DNA of 64,000 nt from Chryseobacterium camelliae (GCF_030818575.1 NZ_JAUTAL010000001.1:3100001-3164000); one strand, 5' to 3'. Shown: positions 17,898-26,952, counted from the stretch's first letter. Notes: generated by a model from the letters alone, not told the origin. A program made the numbers and translations.

Positions 17898-18269
17898 TTA
17901 CTTCTTATCCGCTTCAATTTCTTTTTTCTCTGCTGTTTTTTCAGCAGCTTTCGCTTTATCTCCGAAACGGGCTTCCGTAAACTCCCTGGAAACTGCAGCT
18001 TTCTCGAATTTCAGCTTCCCGGATAAGGTTTCAATCACGAAACCATCATCCTGAACCTGGGCAATCCTCCCGTGCAGGCCTGAAGTAAGCACTACTCTGG
18101 CGCCTACTTTAAGGCTTTCCTGGAAGTTTTTCTCCTGTTTCTGCTTTCTCATCTGAGGCCTGATCATCAGGAAATAAAACCCGACAAACATTACCCCCAT
18201 CATGATCAGCATCATTGGCGAGCTTCCTCCTGCGGCAGGTGCCTGTAAAAATATGGATAGTGTGTTCAT
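17898..18269 (-). CDS. yajC: Preprotein translocase subunit YajC
   Basis: Small accessory subunit of the SecDF-YajC complex. The 123-residue protein has one membrane helix (about 20-40, MMLIMMGVMFVGFYFLMI) directly followed by RPQMRKQKQE, the family signature, then a compact beta domain (RVVLTSGLHGRI) and a Lys/Glu/Ala-rich tail that is longer than in Escherichia coli. Third gene of the nusB-DUF1573-yajC unit, four bases after the preceding stop. Confidence 0.94.
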   Translation of the reverse strand: MNTLSIFLQAPAAGGSSPMMLIMMGVMFVGFYFLMIRPQMRKQKQEKNFQESLKVGARVVLTSGLHGRIAQVQDDGFVIETLSGKLKFEKAAVSREFTEARFGDKAKAAEKTAEKKEIEADKK

Positions 18270-18273
18270 TATA

Positions 18274-18792
18274 TTATGGTTGGATGTTAGCGGTGAACGT
18301 TAATTTTACCGGAGCTTTTTCCACATTGGCAAAAACGTCTGCATATTTGTTCACATTCCCGTCAAAATTGGAAGAATCGAAATGTAATGTGATTTTCCCT
18401 TTTTTACCAGGCATAATAGGTTCTTTGGTAAAGTCCGGAGCAGTACATCCGCATCCCGGTCTTACTTCGGAAATAACCAAAGGATTGCTTCCCGTATTGG
18501 TTACTTCATATACATGCTCTACTTTGTCTCCTTTTTTGATTTTACCGAAATCGAAGTTGCTTTCAGATAAGGCAATCGTTGTTAGAGGCTGATTGGATTT
18601 TGCTGCAGCAGCTTCACCTGAAACCTCAGATGCCTGAACTGTGGCAGAATCGCCGGGAGCAGCAGACATTGTTGTGTTGGCAGAATCTGTAACCGCAGTT
18701 TCAGTACCCGCAGTCTCTTTCTGCTCTTTCTTACAAGAAACTAAACCAAAGCCTATGATAGATAAGGCGATTATTGATAACTTCTTTTTCAT
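18274..18792 (-). CDS. DUF1573 domain lipoprotein
   Basis: A 172-residue lipoprotein with signal ending GLVSC (Cys20), a Ser/Thr/Ala-rich linker to about residue 65, and a C-terminal DUF1573 domain of immunoglobulin-like type. The domain's signature EVRPGCGCTAPDF (near 108-120) and PGKKGKI are present. Family function is unknown, though the fold resembles periplasmic or ciliary ASPM-SPD-2-Hydin domains. It lies between nusB and yajC, a common order in flavobacteria. Confidence 0.88.
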   Translation of the reverse strand: MKKKLSIIALSIIGFGLVSCKKEQKETAGTETAVTDSANTTMSAAPGDSATVQASEVSGEAAAAKSNQPLTTIALSESNFDFGKIKKGDKVEHVYEVTNTGSNPLVISEVRPGCGCTAPDFTKEPIMPGKKGKITLHFDSSNFDGNVNKYADVFANVEKAPVKLTFTANIQP

Positions 18793-18801
18793 ATAAGTAA
18801 T

Positions 18802-19707
18802 TTATATTCTGTTTTTATCTTTACAATATTTATCCAATATTCCGTTGATGAAAATATTGGAACGTTCTGTAGCAAATACCTTAGCGATCTCAATATATTC
18901 ATTGATAATGACTCTTGAAGGTGTGAAAGGGAAGTTATCCAGTTCCGAAATTGCAGTAGACAGGATTACTTTATCCATCAGGGCAACTCTTTCCAGGTCC
19001 CAGTTTTCCAGCCTTTCGGAGAGTTTCTTTTCATTGTTTTCCCAGTTGTTCAGCGTATCTCTCAGAAGTTTGGCTGCAAAAGTCTTATCATCTTCATCTT
19101 TGATCATTTTGATAAGGGTCCTGCTCTCTTCATCCTCCCTCATAAAACCTATGGTTTTCTGAACCATGGAATTAGAAATGTGGATATCGTCCGACCATGA
19201 AAGTTCCTTATCTTCTATATAATCATGAAAATCATCATTTTCGGCGATATACCGCAGAAAAAGCTTCCCGATAAACTTCTGGTCAGCTTCAAAGGAATAT
19301 CCTTCTTCTTTCATGAAATCCTGATACCTTTTTCCTGCAGTAATTCTCTGGAATGTTTTTACCAGAAGGTCATCATGAAGGTCCCATTTCAGCTGCTTGT
19401 GCTGGCCTGTGAAAAACAGACGTTCAGGGTTTTCCTCCAGCTTGATCAGAATCTGATTGTTGATGAATTTCTGGTTCGGGTTGATATCAGAGTCGGTTTT
19501 AAGAAATTTATTCTTACCGATCTCAATCTGATTCTCAGCCAGTTCTTTTAAAGAAACCAGAAAATTGAGCTGATAGATGTACAGGTAATAGATTTTCTCT
19601 ATACTGGAGAACATGTTTTTCTCTAATACATCAAACTTAATAGGATTCTGGTAGTAAGAGTACACACTCTCTACCACTTTTTCACGGATTTGTCGTCTTC
19701 CTAACAT
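18802..19707 (-). CDS. nusB: Transcription antitermination factor NusB (long form)
   Basis: RNA-binding protein that with NusE acts on boxA in rRNA transcription. At 301 residues it is about twice the length of Escherichia coli NusB; the extra N-terminal helical region with start MLGRRQIREKVVESVYSY is typical of Bacteroidota. The canonical NusB core is C-terminal: LRDTLNNW, DKVILSTAISEL and VIINEYIEIAKVF, ending in IFINGILDKY. First gene of the nusB-DUF1573-yajC unit. Confidence 0.93.
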   Translation of the reverse strand: MLGRRQIREKVVESVYSYYQNPIKFDVLEKNMFSSIEKIYYLYIYQLNFLVSLKELAENQIEIGKNKFLKTDSDINPNQKFINNQILIKLEENPERLFFTGQHKQLKWDLHDDLLVKTFQRITAGKRYQDFMKEEGYSFEADQKFIGKLFLRYIAENDDFHDYIEDKELSWSDDIHISNSMVQKTIGFMREDEESRTLIKMIKDEDDKTFAAKLLRDTLNNWENNEKKLSERLENWDLERVALMDKVILSTAISELDNFPFTPSRVIINEYIEIAKVFATERSNIFINGILDKYCKDKNRI

Positions 19708-19729
19708 TCAAAGAGCTTTTATATGGCGG

Positions 19730-19737
19730 CAAAGATA
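19730..19737 (-). promoter_or_regulatory. Promoter -7 box of nusB operon
   Basis: Leftward TATCTTTG, full consensus, 22 bases before the nusB ATG; part of a divergent promoter region with the ABC transporter gene. Confidence 0.55.
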
Positions 19738-19780
19738 CAAAATTTAAAATTGACGGATTCGTAGTCTGCTGCGATTTTTG

Positions 19781-19788
19781 TAATTTTG
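19781..19788 (+). promoter_or_regulatory. Promoter -7 box of the ABC exporter gene
   Basis: TAATTTTG, full consensus. It overlaps an in-frame TTG at 19786, which excludes that codon as the start and supports the ATG at 19798, nine bases downstream. Confidence 0.5.
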
Positions 19789-19797
19789 CCATTCTGT

Positions 19798-21459
19798 ATG
19801 AAAGCACTAAAAACCTTAAATCCCTATTTCTGGAAACATAAATTATTATTGTTTTGGGGGTTGTTGTTCATCATCGCCAGTAATTTTTTCAATATTTATA
19901 AAGTTCAGTTCGTCGGAAAATCTGTGGATGAACTTACCAAAAGCGGGAATCTGGGCTTTAACCGGCAAGTACTCATCTATGTAGCGATTATTGTAGGATG
20001 TTCGCTTCTTACAGGTTTTTTCACCTTTATGATGCGGCAGACCATCATTGTGGCCTCAAGAAGGATTGAGTACGAGCTTAAGAATAAGATTTACCGGCAT
20101 TACCAGGAGCTGTCTCTGACAGATTATAAGCAGACTACTATTGGTGACCTCATGAACCGCTTGAGTGAAGATGTCGTTGCTGTAAGAATGTATCTCGGGC
20201 CGGGTGTAATGTATGTGGTTAACCTCGTTATCCTGCTGGTTATTACGAGCATTTATATGCTGAAGACGGATGTATCGATGACGGTCTGGACCTTACTTCC
20301 TCTTCCTGTCCTATCCTATATCATATTTAAAGTGAGTTCGATCATCAATAAGAAATCCAAGATCATGCAGAAAAGCCAGTCGGCTATTTCTACTTTTGTA
20401 CAGGACAGTTTTTCAGGCATCCGGGTCGTTAAATTTTTTGCCCGCGAAAAATATATTGAAAAGAACTATGGGATAAAGGTAACCGATTATCAGAACAAAG
20501 CCCTGGATCTTGCTAAAACTGAAGCGTATTTCTTTACAATCATCCTTTTCGTTATTGGTCTGCTGAATGTGGTCATCATCTTCATCGGAGGGCAGAAATA
20601 CATCAGCGGACATCTCAGCGTAGGTAAAATTGCAGATTTCTTTATGTATATCAATATCCTGATCTGGCCGTTCTCTATGGTAGGATGGGTAACTTCTGTA
20701 AACCAGAGGGCCGAAGCTTCCATGCAAAGGATCAATGAATTTATGGATAAGAAAACTGAAATTGTCAACACCAATTTTGACGAGTATACGATTAAAGGAG
20801 ATATCGAATTCAGAAATGTATCCTATATTTATCCGAATACCGGTATAAAAGCACTTGATAATCTCAGTTTCAAGGTAAAAGCCGGGGAATCCCTGGCCAT
20901 TATGGGTAAAACCGGAAGCGGTAAATCTACAATTGCCCTGTTATTATGCCGCCTTATCGACCCTAGTTCGGGTGAAATACTCGTTGACGGGAAAAACCTT
21001 AAAGAGCACAACCTGGATAACTACAGGAGATTCATCGGATATATTCCCCAGGAAAGCTACCTGTTCTCAGATTCGATAGAAAACAATATCGGATTTGCCA
21101 TTGACCATCCTTCCCATGAACGCGTTGTGGAATATGCTAAAATCGCCGACGTCCATAAGAATATTATTGATTTCAAAGAACAATATAAAACCATGGTAGG
21201 CGAACGTGGCGTCATGCTTTCCGGCGGACAGAAACAGAGGATATGTATTGCCAGGGCCCTGATCAAGAACCCGAATATTATTATATTTGACGATTCCCTA
21301 TCTGCACTGGATACGGAAACTGAACATAATATCCTTGAAAATATCGAAGCCAAAATACAGAATGCCACTTCCATAATTATCACACATAGAGAGTCTAGCG
21401 CACAGAAAGCTCACCAGATTATTAATCTCACGGAAATTAACAATTCTGTAACATCGTAG
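19798..21459 (+). CDS. ABC exporter, fused permease and ATPase
   Basis: A 553-residue half-transporter of the MsbA/MDR type, working as a homodimer or heterodimer. Residues 1-310 hold six membrane helices; the ATPase domain follows with Walker A GKTGSGKST near 365, LSGGQKQR near 467, Walker B IIIFDDSLSALD and the switch histidine in ITHRES. The Walker B glutamate position is Asp (FDDS), so it may be a degenerate catalytic site as seen in heterodimeric exporters. Substrate unknown; lipid or drug export is possible. Divergent from nusB. Confidence 0.9.
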   Translation: MKALKTLNPYFWKHKLLLFWGLLFIIASNFFNIYKVQFVGKSVDELTKSGNLGFNRQVLIYVAIIVGCSLLTGFFTFMMRQTIIVASRRIEYELKNKIYRHYQELSLTDYKQTTIGDLMNRLSEDVVAVRMYLGPGVMYVVNLVILLVITSIYMLKTDVSMTVWTLLPLPVLSYIIFKVSSIINKKSKIMQKSQSAISTFVQDSFSGIRVVKFFAREKYIEKNYGIKVTDYQNKALDLAKTEAYFFTIILFVIGLLNVVIIFIGGQKYISGHLSVGKIADFFMYINILIWPFSMVGWVTSVNQRAEASMQRINEFMDKKTEIVNTNFDEYTIKGDIEFRNVSYIYPNTGIKALDNLSFKVKAGESLAIMGKTGSGKSTIALLLCRLIDPSSGEILVDGKNLKEHNLDNYRRFIGYIPQESYLFSDSIENNIGFAIDHPSHERVVEYAKIADVHKNIIDFKEQYKTMVGERGVMLSGGQKQRICIARALIKNPNIIIFDDSLSALDTETEHNILENIEAKIQNATSIIITHRESSAQKAHQIINLTEINNSVTS

Positions 21460-21500
21460 TCAATTCATTTTCAATTGTTAAATAAATCATAAAAAAAATT

Positions 21501-21529
21501 TTGTGATTGAAAGAAAACTTATATATTTG
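21501..21529 (+). promoter_or_regulatory. Promoter of the DUF3276 gene
   Basis: TTG at 21501-21503, an 18-base spacer, then TATATTTG at 21522-21529: a close match to the Bacteroidota -33/-7 promoter, 29 bases before the ATG. Confidence 0.65.
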
Positions 21530-21558
21530 TTCTTAACAAGATTAAAAATTATCTAACA

Positions 21559-21894
21559 ATGAGTGAATACAAGGAACGCCACGAAAATGAAATTTTCACG
21601 AAGGTGTTAAAAGCAGGAAGAAGAACGTATTTCTTTGATGTGCGCGAGACGAAAGCGGGAGATTATTATCTTACGATTACCGAAAGTAAAAAGAACTTCG
21701 GAGACAATGGAGAAGCTACATTTGAAAAACACAAGATTTATCTTTATAAAGAGGATTTTAAAAGTTTCCAGGAAATGTTTAATGAGTCCACAGATTTCAT
21801 CATTAACGAAAAAGGAGAAGATGTTATTTCAGAAAAGCATGATAAAGACTTTAAAAGCAGATCTTACACGATAGATTCTGACGAAGAAGTTTAA
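21559..21894 (+). CDS. DUF3276 / PUR-alpha-like protein
   Basis: A 111-residue protein of the DUF3276 family, Bacteroidota proteins with a PUR-alpha-like single-strand nucleic-acid-binding fold. FTKVLKAGRRTYFFDVRETKAG matches the PUR repeat start, as does the aromatic pattern DYYLTITESKK. The tail is acidic (DSDEEV). It is a single-gene unit with a good promoter and a hairpin terminator. Nucleic acid binding is inferred from the family. Confidence 0.87.
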   Translation: MSEYKERHENEIFTKVLKAGRRTYFFDVRETKAGDYYLTITESKKNFGDNGEATFEKHKIYLYKEDFKSFQEMFNESTDFIINEKGEDVISEKHDKDFKSRSYTIDSDEEV

Positions 21895-21917
21895 ATCAAA
21901 ACAATATCTAAAAACAC

Positions 21918-21945
21918 AAGCATCTGAAGAAAGATGCTTTTTTTA
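21918..21945 (+). terminator. Terminator of the DUF3276 gene
   Basis: AAGCATCT, a 6-base loop, AGATGCTT followed by a T run. Confidence 0.85.
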
Positions 21946-22261
21946 TGCCATTAACATTCTCTTTAAAACAGCGAGGATCTTACTAACTGCGCGTTCCTTT
22001 ATACCAACCTGACTTTTCTGTACAAGTTTCACCTGTTCAATGTCACTTTCTCCTGAATCTCCATATCATTAATCATTGCTAACCTGTTATTTCATAACTT
22101 CGATACATTCATTAGTCATCCAAAGAGACATTCCTATTTATAAAAATCCGACTTAACAGGTGGCACAAGGGAATGAATATCAAAGAAATGTATATAAATT
22201 TTAAAAAAATCTTTTATAGGGCTTTAGATTTTAAAGATCATGTCAGGAAGTATCTGATAAA
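21946..22261. other. Intergenic stretch without a recognisable gene
   Basis: About 300 bases between the DUF3276 terminator and the tRNA-His terminator. The only open stretch is leftward from about 22065 to 21944 (near 40 codons, KLVQKSQVGIKERAV in the middle), which lacks an upstream start and resembles nothing I recognise. It may be a decayed gene end or chance. Confidence 0.4.
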
Positions 22262-22265
22262 CAAA

Positions 22266-22291
22266 AAATCCCGCCATTGCTGACAGGATTT
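22266..22291 (-). terminator. Terminator of tRNA-His
   Basis: Leftward AAATCCTG, 10-base loop, CGGGATTT followed by a T run, starting ten bases after the tRNA 3' end. Confidence 0.65.
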
Positions 22292-22300
22292 AAAGTTTTG

Positions 22301-22375
<75 letters not shown>

Positions 22376-22453
22376 GTTTTGTGGTTGCAAATATAGGAAT
22401 AATTTTTAAACTACAAAACAATTCCCTCAAAATTTTTCAGCGCTATCAGCTTT

Positions 22454-23131
22454 TCAGTCGTGAAACCTTCTGCATAGGTAACCCCCGGAAAGTCTGCCGA
22501 GATCCTGAGCCCGGTAAGTAAGGCTTTCCAGAAAATCTTTGGTCGCAATCGGTGTTATCGGTTCTGTAGAATCAGGATCATAGAATTGGGTCTTAAATGC
22601 CATACATGCCTCAATCTTTTTGTCGAGATGGTCAGAAATATCAATAACAAATTCAGGCCTTATGTTTTTCCACTGGATGTAATGAAAAATATGCTTGGGA
22701 CGCCATACTTCCTGATTTCCCCCCTGATCAACCGTCTCCACTTTTCTCAAACCGGATAAAAAGCACGCATCCGACACTAATTTCGCCGCTTTTGCATGGT
22801 CCGGGTGCCTGTCATCAATCGCATTAGCTAAGACGATTTCAGGGCGGTATCTGCGGATCATTTTAACGATCTTCATCTGGTATTCCTCAGAATTGACCAG
22901 GAAGCCATCTTTCATTCCCAGGTTTTCCCTTACTGACACGCCTAAGATTTCTGCTGATCTCGCGGCTTCTTCTTTTCTTATTTCATCGGTTCCCCGCGTT
23001 CCCAGTTCTCCTTTAGTAAGATCAACAATCGCACAGGTTTTCCCTTCCGAAATTAGTTTGGCAATCGTTCCGCTGCATCCCAGCTCTACATCATCCGGAT
23101 GTGCTCCGAAAGCTAATATATCTGTTTTCAT
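22454..23131 (-). CDS. bshB1: Bacillithiol biosynthesis deacetylase BshB1
   Basis: Zinc-dependent LmbE/PIG-L family N-deacetylase. It removes acetyl from GlcNAc-malate, the second step of bacillithiol synthesis, the low-molecular-weight thiol of Firmicutes and many Bacteroidota. Metal motifs are H11-P-D-D14 and H109-P-D-H112, in a 225-residue chain of family length. The start MKTDILAFGAHPDDVELG is diagnostic of BshB1. bshA and bshC are not in the window. tRNA-His lies 79 bases downstream on the same strand. Confidence 0.94.
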   Translation of the reverse strand: MKTDILAFGAHPDDVELGCSGTIAKLISEGKTCAIVDLTKGELGTRGTDEIRKEEAARSAEILGVSVRENLGMKDGFLVNSEEYQMKIVKMIRRYRPEIVLANAIDDRHPDHAKAAKLVSDACFLSGLRKVETVDQGGNQEVWRPKHIFHYIQWKNIRPEFVIDISDHLDKKIEACMAFKTQFYDPDSTEPITPIATKDFLESLTYRAQDLGRLSGGYLCRRFHD

Positions 23132-23158
23132 AAATCCAAATGTACACCTTAAAATAAA

Positions 23159-23187
23159 AACTTCCCAAACATTGCGATTGGGAAGTT
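23159..23187 (-). terminator. Terminator of the TPR protein gene
   Basis: Leftward AACTTCCCAA, loop, TTGGGAAGTT followed by TTTATTTT: 10-bp stem between the TPR gene stop and bshB1. Confidence 0.8.
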
Positions 23188-23206
23188 CTGTTATATATGA
23201 TTTAAA

Positions 23207-24859
23207 TTATTTATTAATTTCAGCATTAAGTTTAACTGCATCCTGATAGTTAGGATCCAACTGTACTGATTTTGCTACATAATCTTTCGCTTTAGCAAGA
23301 TCTGAATCTTTGTTCATATATGCTACAGCGAAATAGGCATAGGCTAATGTCTGTTTATTGGCTTCTACATCTGCCGGCTTAACAGTACTTATGAATTTCT
23401 CGTATGCTGCTTTAGCTGCATCATTATTACCTGCCTGCTGATAAGAATATCCTAAGCTATAGTAGCCAGGAGCCCAATCAGGAAGAAGAGCATTCATTTT
23501 CTGCCATGTCTGGATAGCTCCGTTCCAGTTTTTAGCATCCTGATATGCAGTTGCCAGTTTAAACAGTGAATCCGTATCCTGAGCATTAGCAGCAACCTTC
23601 TGCTTCAATCCTTCGATAGTAGGATTGGTAGGCCCTGCATCAACATCAGCCTGGGAAGCTACCCCTCCTGAAATTTTTGCAAGCTCCATATCCCATTTCA
23701 TAGTCTCGTCTTTAGCGGCTTTGGCAATCGCAATTTTCTGCTGTGCTTCTGTCGTTAAAGCTGTCTTTTTAGCTGCATCAGTTTCGGTCTTGGCCAATCC
23801 TGCTGCAATAAGACCCTGAAGACCCTGATCAGCCGGCTGGATCCTTGACTTTTCAGCCTTGGATACGAAATTATCCATGTTTTGCTTAGCTTCTGCATAC
23901 TTACCTTCCGCATAAAGCTGATAAGCTCTTAGCTTAAATTTGATAGGATCATCAATCTTATCAAAAATCTTATCTAAGATAGCCTTAGAATTTGTGTAAT
24001 CCTCATTCGTAAAATAAAGCTTAGCGATCTCCAGCTGTGTATAAGGATCTTCGTCAGCATATTTTGTATAGTTAATCAGATCCTGTGTTGCTTTCGCATT
24101 TTGCTGGTATCTGATATCATAGGCTGCCATAGCTTTATATGCCGGAGCATAAGTAGGATCGGTTGCAATAGCTTTTTCTATGCTGGTCTTAGCCTGCTGC
24201 CATTGCTGTGCAGCCATCCATAATGTACCAATTCTGGTGTAAACGGAAGCTTTGTTTTTTGCCAAAGGCAAAGCCTTATCGTAGGCAGTCATCGCATCTC
24301 CCGGAACTCTTTTTAAACGGTAGGCATCACCCAACGTATAATAATAGTACGCTGGAACATCTTTCTTAGCTCTTTCAATTGCCTTATTCAGATACTGGAT
24401 AGCCAGGTCAGGAGAGTTATTTTTATCGAAAAGTGTTAACGCTTCAGCAGCTCTGAACAGCACTTCCGCATCTTTCTCCCTGGAATCGGCAACAATTTTC
24501 TGTATTTCTGCAACAGCTGCTTTATCGCCTTTACCCAGTTTTACAGCAGCCAATCCTATTTTATTCAGGTAGCTTTTGCTGTCTGCGGCAAGACCTTTGT
24601 TGAAACTTTCGGTTGCTTTGGCATAATCCGGCTCAGACTGTCTCAGATACGTATTCCCAAGATAGAAATAATTCTCGGCTGTTGGTGCCTTTGCAACCAT
24701 ATCAGTAAAGTTAGTTTTTGCCTGGGCAAACTTGTCACTATCAATACTGATGATACCGTCCTGTAATGTTTGCGCAGAAGCAAAACCGGTAAAAAATACC
24801 ACTGCTGCTCCTAAAGCAATCTTCTTTACATTCATACTCATATTCATTATATCTTTCAT
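23207..24859 (-). CDS. Exported tetratricopeptide-repeat protein
   Basis: A roughly 550-residue periplasmic protein made largely of TPR units after a signal peptide (KKIALGAAVVFFTGFASAQ). Clear repeats include NYFYLGNTYLRQ, PAYYYYTLGDAY, SVYTRIGTLWMAAQQW, PGYYSLGYSYQQAG and YAYFAVAYMNK. An Ala/Lys-rich segment separates N- and C-terminal repeat blocks. TPRs scaffold protein complexes. It lies downstream of the TonB operon and PstS-like gene, an arrangement common in Chryseobacterium, but its role there is unknown. Several in-frame ATGs (24835, 24841, 24847, 24859) are possible; the open frame to 24892 begins with TTG. Confidence 0.88.
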   Translation of the reverse strand: MKDIMNMSMNVKKIALGAAVVFFTGFASAQTLQDGIISIDSDKFAQAKTNFTDMVAKAPTAENYFYLGNTYLRQSEPDYAKATESFNKGLAADSKSYLNKIGLAAVKLGKGDKAAVAEIQKIVADSREKDAEVLFRAAEALTLFDKNNSPDLAIQYLNKAIERAKKDVPAYYYYTLGDAYRLKRVPGDAMTAYDKALPLAKNKASVYTRIGTLWMAAQQWQQAKTSIEKAIATDPTYAPAYKAMAAYDIRYQQNAKATQDLINYTKYADEDPYTQLEIAKLYFTNEDYTNSKAILDKIFDKIDDPIKFKLRAYQLYAEGKYAEAKQNMDNFVSKAEKSRIQPADQGLQGLIAAGLAKTETDAAKKTALTTEAQQKIAIAKAAKDETMKWDMELAKISGGVASQADVDAGPTNPTIEGLKQKVAANAQDTDSLFKLATAYQDAKNWNGAIQTWQKMNALLPDWAPGYYSLGYSYQQAGNNDAAKAAYEKFISTVKPADVEANKQTLAYAYFAVAYMNKDSDLAKAKDYVAKSVQLDPNYQDAVKLNAEINK

Positions 24860-24946
24860 TTTATATTTTATAAACGAATTATATATTCGCAATTTTCAGA
24901 CCAAAATACTGTAATTATTTGAAGTACAGTGATACTTTAATATTTT

Positions 24947-25819
24947 TTAACGCATCTGCACCTCTCTCCTGTAGAGGTTATAAGGCTGAAGACCCTCCTT
25001 CTGCACAATCATCTGTCCAAGTTGTGTACAGGAGTACCTGATGAATCCGTTGGCGATATTGAAATTACCTTCATTGGTGAGGAAATACAATACTCTGGTG
25101 AAAGGATATTTCATTTTCCGGAGTCCTTCAGAGTCGGGCAGATATGACGTCTTACCGCTTTGCACCGGAAGTATTTTCACTTTATCCCTAAGCTCTTCGG
25201 ACAATTTATCATAAGGACGGCTGAATGTATTGAGCCCTATGACCCCGATTTTATCAGGATATTTGTTCAGTTCCTCGATGATATTCCGATTACCCGGTAT
25301 AACAGAAAACTGAAGGTCTTTCGGCTGTTTTTTCAGTTTCTGAGCGACAAAATTAAGGTTACTGGAATTAGCTCCGTCAAAAATGAACGGTTTGGCTTCG
25401 GACATCATTCCTTTTTTAATCTCATCCATAGAAATACTTTCTTTCGCAGATTCTTTTGGAACGATGAAAATCACAGCGTCGGCTGCAAATTTTGCTGGCA
25501 GGAACTTCAGCTCCACATGTTCTTCATAGGTTTTGATTTCTTCCGGGCTGAGATCTCTGGACATCACCGCAACCCTCGCTTTATCATTCAGCAGGTCGAT
25601 AAAACCGAGATCTTCCTTTTTGGTAACCACTTTGATCTTGGCATCGGGGTAACTGATCATATAGCCATCTGCCAGGGCCTCAGTTACACTCTTAAAAGAC
25701 TCATCCGTAAGGATCGTCATTTCTCCTTTATAATAAGAGGGTGATTTTTCTTCTTTCTTACAGTTCAGCAATACGAAGCTGCACAGCAATAATGACAGGG
25801 CTTTAAAACTATTCTTCAT
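24947..25819 (-). CDS. PstS-like phosphate-binding lipoprotein
   Basis: A 290-residue lipoprotein (signal ends VLLNC, Cys20) of the PBP-like/PstS periplasmic-binding family. EMTILTDESFKSVTEALADGY fits the start of the fold, as do AVMSRDLSPEE and FIFDGANSSNL. No pstC, pstA or pstB is nearby, so it may not serve a classic phosphate ABC transporter; in flavobacteria such proteins sit next to TonB systems. Its start overlaps the stop of the upstream 65-residue membrane protein by 11 bases. Confidence 0.85.
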   Translation of the reverse strand: MKNSFKALSLLLCSFVLLNCKKEEKSPSYYKGEMTILTDESFKSVTEALADGYMISYPDAKIKVVTKKEDLGFIDLLNDKARVAVMSRDLSPEEIKTYEEHVELKFLPAKFAADAVIFIVPKESAKESISMDEIKKGMMSEAKPFIFDGANSSNLNFVAQKLKKQPKDLQFSVIPGNRNIIEELNKYPDKIGVIGLNTFSRPYDKLSEELRDKVKILPVQSGKTSYLPDSEGLRKMKYPFTRVLYFLTNEGNFNIANGFIRYSCTQLGQMIVQKEGLQPYNLYRREVQMR

Positions 25820-26006
25820 CTTTAGATTTCTTGATTCTTGTAACAGCCCGGATAATTCTGAAAATCCCGTAAATAATCAGCAGTCCTCCCAAAGGATAGG
25901 CAATTGTAGGCTCCAAGATAGTGAAGAAGAATTTGTAGACCATGACTACAATTCCGAGGACGATATAAAATATTCCTGTTACCAGGGACAACCAGTTGAA
26001 CATCAT
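25809..26006 (-). CDS. Small two-helix membrane protein
   Basis: A 65-residue protein with two membrane helices (about 5-25 and 33-53) and a charged C-terminal tail ending KKSKDEE. No recognised family. It is placed between tonB and the PstS-like gene, overlapping the latter, a conserved position in related genomes as far as I recall. The start could be either of two adjacent ATGs. Confidence 0.72.
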   Translation of the reverse strand: MMFNWLSLVTGIFYIVLGIVVMVYKFFFTILEPTIAYPLGGLLIIYGIFRIIRAVTRIKKSKDEE

Positions 26007-26030
26007 ATAACAAAAATACCAAAAAAAATA

Positions 26031-26056
26031 AAAAGAGAAGCATATGCTTCTCTTTT
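26031..26056 (-). terminator. Terminator after tonB
   Basis: A perfect 13-bp palindrome (AAAAGAGAAGCAT and its complement, no spacer) with T runs on the exit side, between tonB and the small membrane protein gene. It suggests that the PstS-like and TPR genes are transcribed separately or by read-through. Confidence 0.8.
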
Positions 26057-26085
26057 TTAAACTTTATTTAAAGATAGGATAATAA

Positions 26086-26928
26086 TTATCCTTCAAAATT
26101 CATTGTTAACGGTAATCTGAATCTATAACGTACAGCCTGGCCGTTGATCTTAGCCGGAGTCCATTTGTTTTTGATAGATTTGATTGTTCTTACCGCTTCA
26201 GCGTTAAAGTCTGAATTTCCTCCTGAAGCTTTAACATCAGTAATACTTCCGTCTCTTTCTACTACGAAAGTTACTTCAGCTTTTACTGTACCTTCATCAC
26301 CGTTCATGGCTGAACCGTCAAAGTTGCTGGCCACTTTACTTCTGAAGGAATTGATTCCTCCAGGGAACTCAGCTGTCTGCTCTACCTCCGTATATACCTG
26401 AGTATCGCTTACCTGAGGCTTAACTTCCGCAGTGGAAGTTCTTGTTCCTGTAGATGGCGGTGGTGGTGGTGGCGTATAAGCAGGAGCCTTCACCCCTTCC
26501 TGATTTACCAGACCCGTTGTAGTTTCCAACTGCTTGGAAATTGGCGGTGGTGGTGTCTCAATTTTAGGAGCCTTTACCGGCTCAGGAACCACGTTCTGGA
26601 TAATTTCAATTTTCTCCTCTTCCTTTGGAGGCGGTGGTGGTGGTGGTTCTTCTTCTTTTGGCTGCTCTATAATTTTATCTTCCTGAAGGACCTCTACAAG
26701 ATCCGCCTTAACTTCCTGCTTTTCAGGGGCATTAAGCCTTTGAATGGTAAGATAAATAAAAGGAGATAAAGCCGCAACGAGAAATAACGCAGTCCCGATG
26801 ATAAAAGATTTTGTCAGAAGTTTAGGATACTGACTTCTCAGATCATACGCACCATACTCCTTGTTTCTATTTTCAAATACAATTTCATCTAAAGTAAGAT
26901 TGGAATTGTATACATTTTCATCTGCCAT
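26086..26928 (-). CDS. tonB: TonB family energy-transducing protein
   Basis: Links the proton-motive force from ExbB-ExbD to TonB-dependent outer-membrane receptors. 280 residues: a cytoplasmic N terminus of the Bacteroidota type (NLTLDEIVFENRNKEYGAYDLR), one membrane helix about 38-60, a long Pro/Glu/Lys-rich periplasm-spanning part (about 85-175), and a C-terminal TonB domain (EFPGGINSFRSKVASNF to RFRLPLTMNF). Last gene of exbB-exbD-exbD-tonB. Confidence 0.94.
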   Translation of the reverse strand: MADENVYNSNLTLDEIVFENRNKEYGAYDLRSQYPKLLTKSFIIGTALFLVAALSPFIYLTIQRLNAPEKQEVKADLVEVLQEDKIIEQPKEEEPPPPPPPKEEEKIEIIQNVVPEPVKAPKIETPPPPISKQLETTTGLVNQEGVKAPAYTPPPPPPSTGTRTSTAEVKPQVSDTQVYTEVEQTAEFPGGINSFRSKVASNFDGSAMNGDEGTVKAEVTFVVERDGSITDVKASGGNSDFNAEAVRTIKSIKNKWTPAKINGQAVRYRFRLPLTMNFEG

Positions 26929-26952
26929 AGATTTACAATTTAATGGATTAAA

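Noticed and set aside
21944-22065. Leftward open stretch of about 40 codons
   Set aside because: No start codon upstream and it overlaps the DUF3276 terminator; too short to call.
25160-25744. Rightward open frame (194 codons)
   Set aside because: Antisense shadow of the PstS-like gene; composition of Phe/His/Ile-rich antisense type.
24947-26006. Phosphate ABC transporter operon
   Set aside because: Only a PstS-like lipoprotein is present; no permease or ATPase genes.
26440-26660. CRISPR-like short repeats in tonB
   Set aside because: They are GGTGGT-type codon repeats encoding the proline-rich linker.
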